Shown: piece after piece, positions 43,870 to 54,249 of the stretch
Layout: every line of letters begins with the position of its first letter
Position numbering within the stretch: position 1 is the first letter of the stretch
Source: Mycoplasmopsis maculosa
Lineage (GTDB): Bacteria; Bacillota_I; Bacilli_A; Mycoplasmatales; Metamycoplasmataceae
NCBI RefSeq assembly: GCF_900660665.1
Contig: NZ_LR215037.1
Coordinates: 62,001-126,000 of the forward strand
Direction: 5' to 3'
Length of the DNA: 64,000 bases
Program-made: the position numbers and the translations under genes
The notes under the pieces: model-generated
Databases searched by the model: none
Seen by the model: the letters and a program-made list of their open reading frames with translations, nothing else
What the model was told of the DNA's origin: nothing

Positions 43870-45417
43870 ATGCCTAAAAAAGTTATACATAATGAAAACC
43901 AGTGCATTTATATTGAAACTTTTACAGAAATTAGTATTAAAGAGTTAATGTTAAAATATCAAAATGATAGAGAAAACGAGAAACCTAATAATTTATTAAA
44001 CTCAATATACCATGATTTATTTGCTAAAAAAGAAAATAAAAATGAAGAAGAAAATGATGAATCTGATGAATTTAACTCTGATGCAGAATTAAATTTGAAG
44101 ATGAATGTTTCTTTAATTGATGAAAGATATAATTCAAAGAAAAATAAAGCTATTTTTTGAAAACAAGAATTAACTAATGTAGATTCAGTTACTGAATTAG
44201 AAGAAAAAGATTTTATTTATAAAAATATTGAATTAGTAAATAAAGAAATTCATCATTTTAGCAAATTTATGGATGTTTTTGTTATGCCAAACGATTCATT
44301 GATGATAAGAACATCTAGTTTAATAAATTATAATAAAAAAGTTACCGAGAATGATTTAGTGGAAGATTTTTATTCTTTTAATTTAAAAAAAGCTGCTATT
44401 TTTAGTATGGAAAATGCTAAAAATGTTACTGGAAAAATTTTTAAAAAACTATATAAAAATGTTAATTTCGTAAAAAATGAAAAAGATAAATTTAATGAAG
44501 TTTTATGAACGAGTTTAAAAAATAAAACAAGACAAATTTCTATTTTTAATATAGATGGTTTATCTGAGGAAATTTTAGAAGAATTAAATATTCATGAAAT
44601 AAATTATTATAGTGATATTTTGGAATTTGAAGAAGCAAATATAAGAGTTAAAGCAACAAATAATTTCAAAGAAAAAGTTGCAAAAAATTTATTATTTAAA
44701 TTTATAAATAATAATTGAGATTTTGAGTCATATTATACAAAAGCACTAGTTTACACAGCATGAGGATATAATTATTATAATTCTTGCCAAAACAGATTAG
44801 TTAAGAAAAAATTGTTTGATACATTTGAATTAAAAAACGATGATAAAGATTATAAATTTATACCAAGAGCATTTTTAACTATATATAATGTTGATTTAGT
44901 ACAAGAATTTGCTGTGATACCTTCTGCTTTGAGTATAAATTTAAAGGATAAATTTAAAAAATTAATTGAAGAAATAGTAAATTATAAAAAAGAAAGAGAT
45001 CTTTTTATAAGTGATAAAAAAATTTACAATAAATCATTTAGGGAATCGGTTTTGGCTCTGTGGGTGATTATTGGTACTTCTCTTTTATCGGTTTCAGGTT
45101 TATGACAAGTTGCTTCTTGAATGCAAGATAAATGGATCTCAAGTATTGATGATAATTTCAAATGGTTTGTATTTTGGATTATTTTAGTTTGTGTTTCAGG
45201 AGTTATTTTTGCATCAACAATAATTTATGCTTTTGTTAAATTTTTATATTCTTATTTTGATTTTAAAAATCATAAGAAATTGTTAAAAACAAACGAAGAA
45301 AATTTAAAAATAATTGATGATTTTTATGATAAGGAATTAATATCTAAAAATATAATTGACACTTTTAATAAAAACGTATTGATAATACAAGATATAAATT
45401 CTAAAAATAAAGAATAA
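43870..45417 (+). CDS. Unknown membrane protein, two C-terminal helices
   Basis: A 515-residue protein with a long charged N-terminal part (KENKNEEENDESDEF around residues 56-70), no signal peptide, and two transmembrane segments near residues 396-415 and 430-455. A further charged helix follows. I do not recognise a family. Its TGA Trp codons and base use match its neighbours. The gene ends at a symmetrical terminator shared with lon. Confidence 0.75.
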
Positions 45418-45420
45418 TAA

Positions 45421-45452
45421 AATAATCACCAAATTAGTGGTGATTATTTTAT
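45421..45452. terminator. Bidirectional terminator between the membrane protein gene and lon
   Basis: Stem aataatcacc / ggtgattatt with loop aaattagt, 10 pairs, with T runs on both strands. Confidence 0.8.
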
Positions 45453-45454
45453 TA

Positions 45455-48400
45455 TTATTGTTTTTTTGTATTTTTAAAAAGAACTTCATATATTTCATCA
45501 TATGATGAAACGGGAATAAATTTAATTTGTTTTTTAACTTCTTCAGGAATATCTTTTAAATTCTTTTCGTTTGCTTTAGGAATAAATACTTTTTTCACAC
45601 CTTTTTTATATGCTGCAAATGATTTTTCTTTTAAACCACCTATTTCTAATACTTTTCCTCTTAAAGTAATTTCACCTGTCATAGCAACTTCAGGGCTAAC
45701 TGGTTTTTTACTTAGCGCACTTATTAATGCTGTTGTAAAAGTCACACCAGCACTTGGTCCATCTTTTGGAACTGCACCTTCTGGTACATGCACATGAATT
45801 TCATTTTCGTCAAATTCGAAGTCTTTAATATCAAATTTATCTGCATTTGATCTTACATAAGAAAGAGCGATTTTAGCAGACTCTTGCATAACTTCTTTTA
45901 ATGATCCTGTTAGTCTAATTCCAGAATTTTTTGATTTAAATGTTGAAACTTCAATGCTTAGTGTAGTTCCCCCTATTGAAGTATAAGCTAAACCATTTAC
46001 TGAACCAATAGCTGGTTTTTTATCATCTTCATTTTCTGTAAATTTAGGAGTTCCTAATAATTCTTTTATTTCTTCAATTGTTATTTCGTATTTATCGAAT
46101 TTTTGACCATCAACTATTTTAGTAACTATTTTACGTGCTATTTTGTCTAAAGCTCTTTTTAATCCACGCACACCAGCTTCTGCTGTATAATGCTTAATTA
46201 TGTATTCAAGACTTTCGTCATTAATTAAAAATAAATCTTTATTTAAACCAGCTTGTTCAATAACTGCATCAACTAAGTGTTCCTTCGCAATTTTTATTTT
46301 TTCATTAATTGTATAACTATTAAGCTCAATTATTTCAACACGGTCTAATAATGGTGCGGGAATAGATTCATAGTAATTAGCTGTTGCTATAAATAATACT
46401 TTTGATAAATCATACTCATGCTCAATATAATTATCTTGAAATTTTGTGTTTTGTTCTGGATCTAAAACTTCTAACATTGCACTAGCTGGATCACCTTTTA
46501 TATCAGAAGCCATTTTATCTATTTCGTCTAAAAGAATTAATGGATTAGATACACCAGATCTTTGTATAGCTTTTATTATTTTACCTGGCATTGCCCCTAC
46601 GTATGTTTTCCTATGTCCTCTAATTTCGCTTTCATCATGAACACCACCTAAACTAATTTTTACATAGCTTTTATTTAGTGCTTCTGCAATTGCTCTAGCA
46701 AGAGAAGTTTTACCAGTTCCCGGTGGCCCTACAAGTGTTAAAATTGGAACATTATTAAAGGTTTTTTGTATTTTATCCTTATTATTTTCTTTGAATAAAG
46801 ATAAATCAATTTGTTTGTTATCTTCAATATTAATTAACTCTTTTTCTTTTTGTTCTTTATTAATGTTTTTGTGATTAATAATTAATGAAAGATATTCTAT
46901 AATACGTTCTTTAACTTCTTTTAATCCATAATGATTTTTTTCTAATACTTTACGAGCTCTTTTAATATCTAAACTTTCAACTTCTACTTTTCTTCATGGT
47001 AATTTTTTAAGTTGTGAAATATAAGTTGATGTTATGTTTGCATCAGGGGAAGCAGACATCATATTTTTTAATTTTTCGTTTTCAGATTTAATTAATTTAA
47101 CAACAGATTCAGGATATATGTTTTTAAGAACAGGATCTTTTAATGTTTTAATATATTCTTCATCTTCTTCTTCGTCGCTTTCGTTTTCACTAAGTGATTC
47201 TTTTATCGCTTTCATTTTTTCTCTTAGTAAAAATTCTCTTTGCTGCTTATCTAAATTATCTTTAATTTTTTTATTAATTTCTTTTTCTATGTCATTTTCT
47301 GTTAGATTTGATTTATTATCAAATAATATGTCGTCAACAATATCGTTTTCTTTATTTGCTTGATTTGTTGCTATTGAGGCTAATTTTAAAAATTCTTTAA
47401 GTGAATCAAAATCATATTCTGATTCTTCTATTCAATTTTGCATTTCTTTTTCTGAAACTGATTCTATAAGTTTTAGTTCAACTTCAGTAAATTTAGATTT
47501 TTGATCTTTATAAAAATCTGTTTCTTCTATTATTTTTATAATCTTTTTAAGATCTTCTTTTATTTCTTCTTGACCTTTGTTGTATTTTATAAAAGTGTGA
47601 AAGCTATTAATTATTGATGAAAAAATAGCGTAATAAGATCTCATTAAATCTTTAACATTATTTCTAACAAAAACATCAAAAGCGTGTAAAGGTGTTAAAG
47701 GAAAGATAGTTAAAATAGTTTTAATAAAAATTGTAGTAGGGTTAACTGATTCAAAATTAATATCAGAATTTATAAATGAACTGTGATTGCTCATCTTTGA
47801 TCCTCAATTTGCTATTTCTTCAGTTGAATAACCACTTAAAAATTGATAATAAATAAAAATTTTATTTAAAGTATTAGTTTTTATAGTTTTTTCTATTAAT
47901 TTTTCTAACTTTTCAAGATTTTCATTATCTTCGCCTGGTAATAATTCATCAAAATTAACTTTCTTGAAGCTAAAATTATCTATGTCAAATAATCTTGTTA
48001 ATTCTTCAGAATCTTTTTCTTTATTTTTATCAACACTATATGAAACTAATTCATATTTACCCAAACCTCTAAGTGTTAAAACATATTCATTTTCATTCAA
48101 TTCTTCTACTTTTGTAATTTCGGCAAGTGTTGAAATACCTGAAGAAATATTTTTTAATTTGAGTGTTTTATAGTACTTATCATAGTTTTCTTCTTGAGAT
48201 TCAGTAGGTTCTGGCGCTGTACCATATATAACAAATATTTGCTCTTTTATGGCTTGATTTGTATCAATTTTATCTTTTGCGCTCAAGATTCATTTTTTAT
48301 TAAAGTTTCCAAAAGGTTTTAATTTAATTTTAGTTGTAGCACCTTCAAAAAGAACGAAACCGTTGATTGATAAATCATTAATCATATTTGTTTCTTTTTG

Positions 48401-48478
48401 AAAGTTTTCAAAAAATGTTATATTGCTAAATAAAACTTTATTAGTAACTATTTCTTTGTTTTGCTCTTTTTTAGCCAT
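45455..48478 (-). CDS. lon: Lon ATP-dependent protease
   Basis: A 1007-residue Lon protease. The N-terminal substrate domain is followed by the AAA+ module (the [17 protein letters not shown] Walker A region at about 46680-46720; Walker [11 protein letters not shown]) and a serine-lysine protease domain, with [10 protein letters not shown] (Ser909) and [10 protein letters not shown] (Lys952). It degrades damaged and regulatory proteins. It is longer than most Lon proteins, with extra charged inserts ([13 protein letters not shown] region). SD AAAGGAG precedes ATG 48478. The promoter has a CIRCE-like inverted repeat, so HrcA heat-shock control is likely. Confidence 0.95.
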
Positions 48479-48512
48479 TTTTTCTCCTTTATTTTATATA
48501 AAATATATATCA

Positions 48513-48518
48513 ATTATA
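48513..48518 (-). promoter_or_regulatory. -10 box of lon
   Basis: On the minus strand it reads TGTGTATAAT: TATAAT with an extended TGTG element. The start codon is 34 bases downstream. Confidence 0.6.
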
Positions 48519-48525
48519 CACATTT

Positions 48526-48552
48526 TTAGCAGAGTAATATATAAATTGCTAA
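48526..48552 (-). promoter_or_regulatory. CIRCE-like HrcA operator upstream of lon
   Basis: A 27-base inverted repeat with arms TTAGCA and TGCTAA separated by 15 bases. This matches the outer six bases and exact 27-base length of CIRCE (TTAGCACTC-N9-GAGTGCTAA); the three inner bases of each arm do not match. It covers the position of the -35 region, so HrcA binding would block RNA polymerase. Confidence 0.75.
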
Positions 48553-48734
48553 ATAAAATTATTTGCTATCTTTAAAGTATTTTTATTTTGAAAAAAATTA
48601 AAAAAATAAATTAAATTAGATTTTTTAAATTTTATTATGCATTAATGTAGAATTATTTTATTATTTTCTTAATAAAAGATAAATTATTAAGTTTTTTTAA
48701 TTCAAAATTGAGATTTTTTAAAAAAGGGGAATCT

Positions 48735-49511
48735 ATGAATAAAGAAATATTTTTATTAAAAAAAGAAAACGCTGACTTTATTAAAAAGACTTATAAAAAT
48801 AAAATAATTAATTTTAATGAAGAAAAAATTATTACTCAAAATGGTATTAAAGTATTTTTAAATGAAAAAATAATTAAATATAATTTTAATAAAGTTCATG
48901 AAAATTTAAATGATAAATATTTTTTTATAGTTAATAAAATTATTCCTAGAGTTATAAATTTAGCTTATAAAAATATTTTTAATGAAGACAATCACAAAAT
49001 AGATGAAACAAAAATATATTTAATTTTCTCAAAAATAAGTGAAAGAATAAATAATTATTTTTCATTTATTTTTGATAGAAATGAAGAATTATTTAAATTT
49101 GATTCTCTTTTTTTGATAGCATATATTTTAATTAGCTTCATAAAATCTTATGTATTGATAAATAGAAATAAAAAATTTATATTTAGTTTATTTGTTTCTC
49201 TATTATTATATTTTTCAAATATTGAATTATTAAGAAAATATGAAAGTGAAAGTTTTATAGAACTTAATGTAAAAAAAATAGATGAATGAATTTATTTATC
49301 TATAAATAATAATGATGATATTTTATTAAAAAGCATTATTGATTTTATTTTAGATAATGGAATTATAATAAATAAAGAAACTGATACAGAATTTGATTTA
49401 AATGATGAAGATAGATTTAATATTCAAATAAGTTTAATTGAAAAAAAATATGATGAATCAGAATACAAAAATATAATTATGGAAATAATAGACAATATTT
49501 CGGATGAATAA
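48735..49511 (+). CDS. Unknown protein, 258 residues
   Basis: Chosen start is ATG 48735, behind the SD AAAAGGGG; an earlier in-frame ATG at 48708 lacks one. The protein is Lys/Asn/Ile-rich with a hydrophobic stretch around residues 125-165 (FLIAYILISFIKSYVLI and KFIFSLFVSLLLYF), possibly one or two membrane helices, and an acidic C-terminus. I do not recognise a family. It precedes a 63-residue gene by 84 bases. Confidence 0.65.
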
Positions 49512-49595
49512 ATTTATTTTTAAAATATATTAGTTAAAAATTAATTAATTAATTTATTTAATTTATAATATTGTAATTTATTGAAGGAGTTTATT

Positions 49596-49787
49596 ATGAA
49601 TGATACAATTTTAAAAGAAACATTTTATCGTTTGGCTAAAGAAGAATTAGCTTCAAAAGGCATTGATGATCCAAAAGCTATTGAAGAATTAATTCAAAAA
49701 TATTATGATGAAATAAAAAGTGTTAGAGAAAATAACATTAAAGATGATAGAGCGAAAAAATTTGAAAAAGTTGCTGATCTTAAATAA
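49596..49787 (+). CDS. Small protein of unknown function, 63 residues
   Basis: MNDTILKETFYRLAKEELASKG... is a charged, probably helical protein with a strong SD GAAGGAG eight bases before ATG 49596 and a terminator right after the stop. No family recognised. The SD and terminator argue that it is real. Confidence 0.65.
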   Translation: MNDTILKETFYRLAKEELASKGIDDPKAIEELIQKYYDEIKSVRENNIKDDRAKKFEKVADLK

Positions 49788-49797
49788 ATTCAAAAAA

Positions 49798-49833
49798 ACA
49801 TATAAGTCTATTATTTGGCCTTATATGTTTTTT
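49798..49833. terminator. Terminator between the small gene and the defence operon
   Basis: Stem acatataag / cttatatgt with a T run on the plus strand and an A run on the other side. It can serve both convergent transcripts. Confidence 0.75.
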
Positions 49834-49835
49834 GT

Positions 49836-52814
49836 TTATTTTTTTAAATCATAAAATAATATTGAAATATAAGCTTTTATAATTTCTTTTGATCTATTTA
49901 AAATATAGTTTGAAAAAGATTTAAAATTTTCATATTTGTTATCTTCTACCGAAATAATTTTTGGTAATTCAATTTGTTCATTAGATCAAATTAATTCATC
50001 ATTTGATAATAATGTTTGATCAAAGTTTATTTTATTAAAATTGGTTTTTCCTCCGGCAACTGAATAATTATTTATATTTAAATAATTATAATTTTTTCTG
50101 AAATTATTTTTTAATGATTTATTGTCAGAATCGGATAATAAACAACCGTTACCAATTTGTTTTACAATATTTTCTATTTCATGTTCTTTTACACCTATTA
50201 AATCTAATCTCTTTTTATCTTCTGGTTTTAATTTTTTAGGTAATGAATGTTCATAAGTGTAGTCAATATAGTTTATAGTATTATTATTTTTTTCTTCTTT
50301 TGATTTAAATTTTGTAAAGTATTGTGGTGTTTCATGATTTCTTAGCAAAATTCCATATGATACTTTGGCTAATACAATTTTATATAGTAGATTAATAGTG
50401 TCTTTCTTATTTTTATAATTACTTTCATCTATTTGTGCATTTAATTTATTTTGTAAATCTTTATACAATTCATTTATTTTTTGAGCATTAGACATAATTG
50501 TTAGTTCTTTAATTGTTTTTTCTAATTCTAAATATAATTGTTCAGGAGAAATTAAATTTCCATCATCGTTTTTTAGTTTTAAACAAATTTTTCTTATTTG
50601 TAACGTTAATGATTGACCAGAAAATTTTATTTTTCATAATGCTGAAAATTTTTCAATTTCAGCTAAGTATTTGCTAAATTCTTTTACTTTATTTTCATTT
50701 AATTCTTTTTTTGAAAAATCAAAAATTTCAAATTCTTTTGCAAGTGTTCATATAAGAGGAATAAAAACTGTTTTTGCACCACCATTTGATATATGGTATA
50801 TTTGGAAGTTAACATAACTATATTTCTTTATTTTTTCATAAAAGTTATTTGCAATTTGTTCAATAGCAGAAAATGTTTTGTTATAAATTTTTTTGTCTTT
50901 TATAATTTTTATTATTTCTGTAATAGATCCATAAGTACAATATTCAAATTCAATTATATTTTCTCATAAATAAGTAATTAAATCACCTACAAATGATTCA
51001 TATTTTTTTGCAAATTTAAATTCATTATTATTATATATTTTTATAATTTCTTCTATTTTTTCGAAAGCGTTTGAAATATTATCACTGTAATTTTCGTCTA
51101 TTTCTTCAATTTTTATTTGATATTGATTTATTGTTAATAAATTGTTAAGAAAATTTAAAATTAAAGAAATATTTTCATCTTTTGATGAATCTGAAATTGA
51201 ATTTCTAAAATATAAATTAATAGTTTCATTGTAAGTTTTTATATATTCTTCCGATTCTATTCCAAAAATTTCATTAATTTTATTTCTAAATAAGTCTAGA
51301 ACACCCAGTTTCTTACTATATTTATTTAAATTACTAAATATATTTATAGCTTTTTTATCATCAAGATTTGGCATATAAGTTACTATAAAATAGGTATTTT
51401 CTAATAAATATTTTAAAAAGTCTTTTAAAAAACTTATATATTTAATTTTTTTATCAACTAATCTAATTATTTCTTTTCAATTTTTAAAAAATCTTGTATT
51501 TTTAAATTTAATATTTTCTTTTTTCCCTGCTTCTTCAATTAGTTGATTATTAACTATATCATTAATAGCTTTATAGTTTTCATCACTTTGTGTAAATGAA
51601 CGAATCATATCACCTATTTTTGCAATTAATGGGTTTAAATAATCTTGTACACCGCTATTATCATTTTCATCCATTTTCATTGCTAATTTTTTAAGAGAAA
51701 GTATAATAAGAATTAATGATGTAATACGTTGTTGTCCATCAATTATTATTTGATTTATATTATTTTGACCTAAAATTATATTATTTAATAATGAGTAATT
51801 TTTTCTTTCATTATTATTTAAAAAATCATTTAATAAAGATTCAAATAATCCTTTTATCATGTTTGAATCTCATGAATATGTTCTTTGGAATAAAGGCATT
51901 TTATATGAAAGTTGTCTAGATGTAAAAAAATCATATATTTTAGTTTTTGTAATTAAAAATGGTAAGCTACCTTTATTTATTTCTATATCTAAATCATTAT
52001 TTTTTTCTTTAATTTTATCAGTGTACTCTAACTTATTTTTTATACTATTAAAGTCAATTTTATATTTTTCTTCTCAATTTGTATCTTCGAGTTCAGTTAT
52101 TGATTTTGTTTCTTCTAAAAATTTATTGATATTGTTATCAATTATATTTTTAATATAAATAGATTTTGAATTATTTTTATCAAAAAGAAATGTTTCGAAA
52201 AAGTCATTATAAAATGAATTTATTTTATTGTCAAATTTTTTTAAAAAAGTAAAAATACCAATTAACTTATCATCATCGTTAATGCTTGAACAATAAGATC
52301 TTATTAAATTTCATCATAGTTTAGTTTTTGTGTTTTCTTTATTTTCTATTTGATTATTGTTTTTTAATTCTTTTATTTTGCTTAAAACATTTTTCTCAAT
52401 TAAATTATAAAAATTTTTAGTAATAAATTCTTTTAGAATTGTGGTATTTGTTTCAAATTTTTTATTTTTTAATTCAATTAATTCTTTGTTAATATGCATT
52501 TTTTCTTCATCTTCTATTATTATTGAAAAAGATTTTAGTACATCTAGTAGTTGTTTACTTGCTGCGCTAGATATAAAATCATTTCTTGAATCGTAAAAAA
52601 CTATTTCTTCTTTGTTTTTAAAGTAAATTTTATGTATTATTGATTTATTTTCATTTTCTTTATAATTTATTAGAATATAATCATTTTCTTCTATTTTATC
52701 TAATCAAACTAAAACAGAATTTTTTAAATATGTATAAATATTTGTACCAATATTTCAATCTGTAAAGCCTAATTCATTAATTTTTTCTTCTCATAATTCT
52801 ATTGAATAACTCAT
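49836..52814 (-). CDS. DUF262/DUF1524 protein, GmrSD/SspE-like putative nuclease
   Basis: A 992-residue protein. The first 300 residues are an unrecognised, helical and charged region. The DUF262 core follows: PLFQRTYSW at residues 307-315, a Walker-like loop, and IIIDGQQRITSLILIILSL with DGQQR at 359-363. A second half is helical. Near the C-terminus comes a DUF1524 HNH-type site: YTYEHSLPKKL with His856, then IGNGCLLSDSDN and NNFRKN. DUF262+DUF1524 proteins include GmrSD (cleaves modified DNA) and SspE (cleaves or nicks DNA in modification-marked hosts). It has no SD of its own (ATTCTCCC is before ATG 52814) but starts one base after the methyltransferase stop. Several Trp codons are TGA. 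Confidence 0.88.
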
Positions 52815-52815
52815 A

Positions 52816-54036
52816 TTATCATTCTCCCTTTTCTATTTTATATACAACCTCAAATATATTTTCTATAGCTTCTACTAATATAGAATTACCTGCTTGTCTA
52901 TATAAAGATTCTTTTGTTAATATTTTTTTATCATATAGTGGAATTAATTTATTAAAATCTTCATCACTAAAACCCATAAGTTTATAGGCTTCTCTTGGAG
53001 TTATAAATCTATAATTAAGCTTATTTGGTAAATTTGCATTAAAAGAAATAATTCCTGTTGTCGGTATTCTATCTTGTTTTGTTGTTACTGTGTTTATTAT
53101 GAATGAGTTTGTCTTATCTATAATTTTTTCACTATTAATCATTTTTCTTCTAGAAGGTGTATCATTTATTGCTGCTTCAATATTTTCTTTATTATTTAAA
53201 TCAAAATTAAAAACATTATTAAAATATTTTTCTAATTCCTTTTTGTCTAATTTTTTGCTATCAGTTATTTTTTTAATATAATCGCTAAAACTTTTATCAT
53301 CTATAAACGGAGTTTTTATTTCTTTTTTTATACTTAAAGCAAAAACTCTTTCTCTTTTTTGTATAGCTCCAGTATTTATTCCGTTTATCGTTGTTGTAAA
53401 AGTTTTATATCCAAAATCACTTAAAACTTTTATTCATTTTATATATTGGTTTTTGAATTTTTTACTTAATAAATTTTTTACATTTTCCATTATTAAGTAT
53501 TTAGGTTTTTTTGTTGATTCTTTTAGTATTCTATATATTTGTCATATTAAACTTGATGTTGAATTTTCATCAATTATCCCTTTTGCTCTACCCATATTTG
53601 CAACTGATAAACCTTGACAAGGAAAAGAGTAAGTAATTAGTTCAATATTTTCTTTATCAATAATTTTAGGATCTAATTTTGTTATATCTACTTGATTATT
53701 AGCCAAAATTATTGATGCTGCTAAATATTTTTTAAATATTATGTCTTTTGATTTTAAAATTGATTCTTTTTTAGAATCTAATGAAATAGTATATTTGGAT
53801 AGAAAAGTGTTAATTTCATTTTCGTTATTTAATTTATTATTAATTAATATTTTTTCAAAATTATCATTTAAATTATGATGCATAGCTGCGTAGGCAATGT
53901 TTGCTCTTGCATCTCAATCAGATGTTGCTACAATTTTAAAAAAATCTTCTTTCTTATTTATTTTTTGTATTGCTTTATTTTGTGCGCCTATTCCTGAAAA
54001 AGTTTCTAAAATATTTATTTTTTTGTTATTTTTCAT
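52816..54036 (-). CDS. DNA (cytosine-5) methyltransferase
   Basis: A 406-residue C5 methyltransferase. Motif I LETFSGIGAQNKA begins within 10 residues of the start. Motif IV TYSFPCQGLSVANMGRAKG has the catalytic Cys140. Motif VI YLIMENVKNLL, motif VIII GAIQKRERVF, motif IX ITPREAYKLMGF and motif X YRQAGNSI complete the enzyme. An unusual insert lies between motifs I and IV (about residues 50-130). The target sequence cannot be predicted. Its last codon W is TGA, so the true stop is TAA at 52816. No SD precedes ATG 54036; a hairpin with a T run sits there instead. Cotranscribed with the DUF262 gene. Confidence 0.95.
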
Positions 54037-54045
54037 AGCAAAAAA

Positions 54046-54066
54046 ACTCTTAATTTTAATAAGAGT
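54046..54066 (-). promoter_or_regulatory. Terminator-like hairpin just before the methyltransferase start
   Basis: On the minus strand stem ACTCTTA / TAAGAGT with loop ttaaaat is followed by seven T, then GCT and ATG. It lies inside the expected leader, so it could act as an attenuator and leaves no SD. Confidence 0.65.
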
Positions 54067-54109
54067 AATATTTTAATTTTCTATTAATAAAGGAATGGCT
54101 TTTTTATTT

Positions 54110-54141
54110 AGTATATATATATATATATATATATCAGTTAA
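54110..54141 (-). promoter_or_regulatory. Putative phase-variable promoter with a (TA)n spacer
   Basis: On the minus strand TTAACT (54141-54136, -35-like) and TATACT (54115-54110, -10-like) are separated by 20 bases that are mostly TA repeats. The optimal spacing is about 17, so losing one or two TA units (18 or 16) would be expected to strengthen the promoter. Confidence 0.55.
54112..54134. repeat. (TA)11.5 microsatellite
   Basis: Twenty-three uninterrupted alternating T and A bases, upstream of the methyltransferase operon. Confidence 0.97.
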
Positions 54142-54206
54142 AAAGTACCAAAAGTTATTTTTCATAATAAATTTATTATATACTTTTATTTTGCTTAAAA
54201 TAAAAA

Positions 54207-54229
54207 AATATTCAGATAGTCTGAATATT
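54207..54229 (-). terminator. Terminator of the giant surface gene
   Basis: Stem aatattcaga (54207-54216) / tctgaatatt (54220-54229) with loop tag. A T run follows on the minus strand. Confidence 0.75.
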
Positions 54230-54249
54230 TTTTTATTTAATTAAATATA

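Noticed and set aside
47034-47363. Plus-strand reading frame of Ser/Phe-rich residues
   Set aside because: It is antisense to the acidic insert of lon and has no SD.
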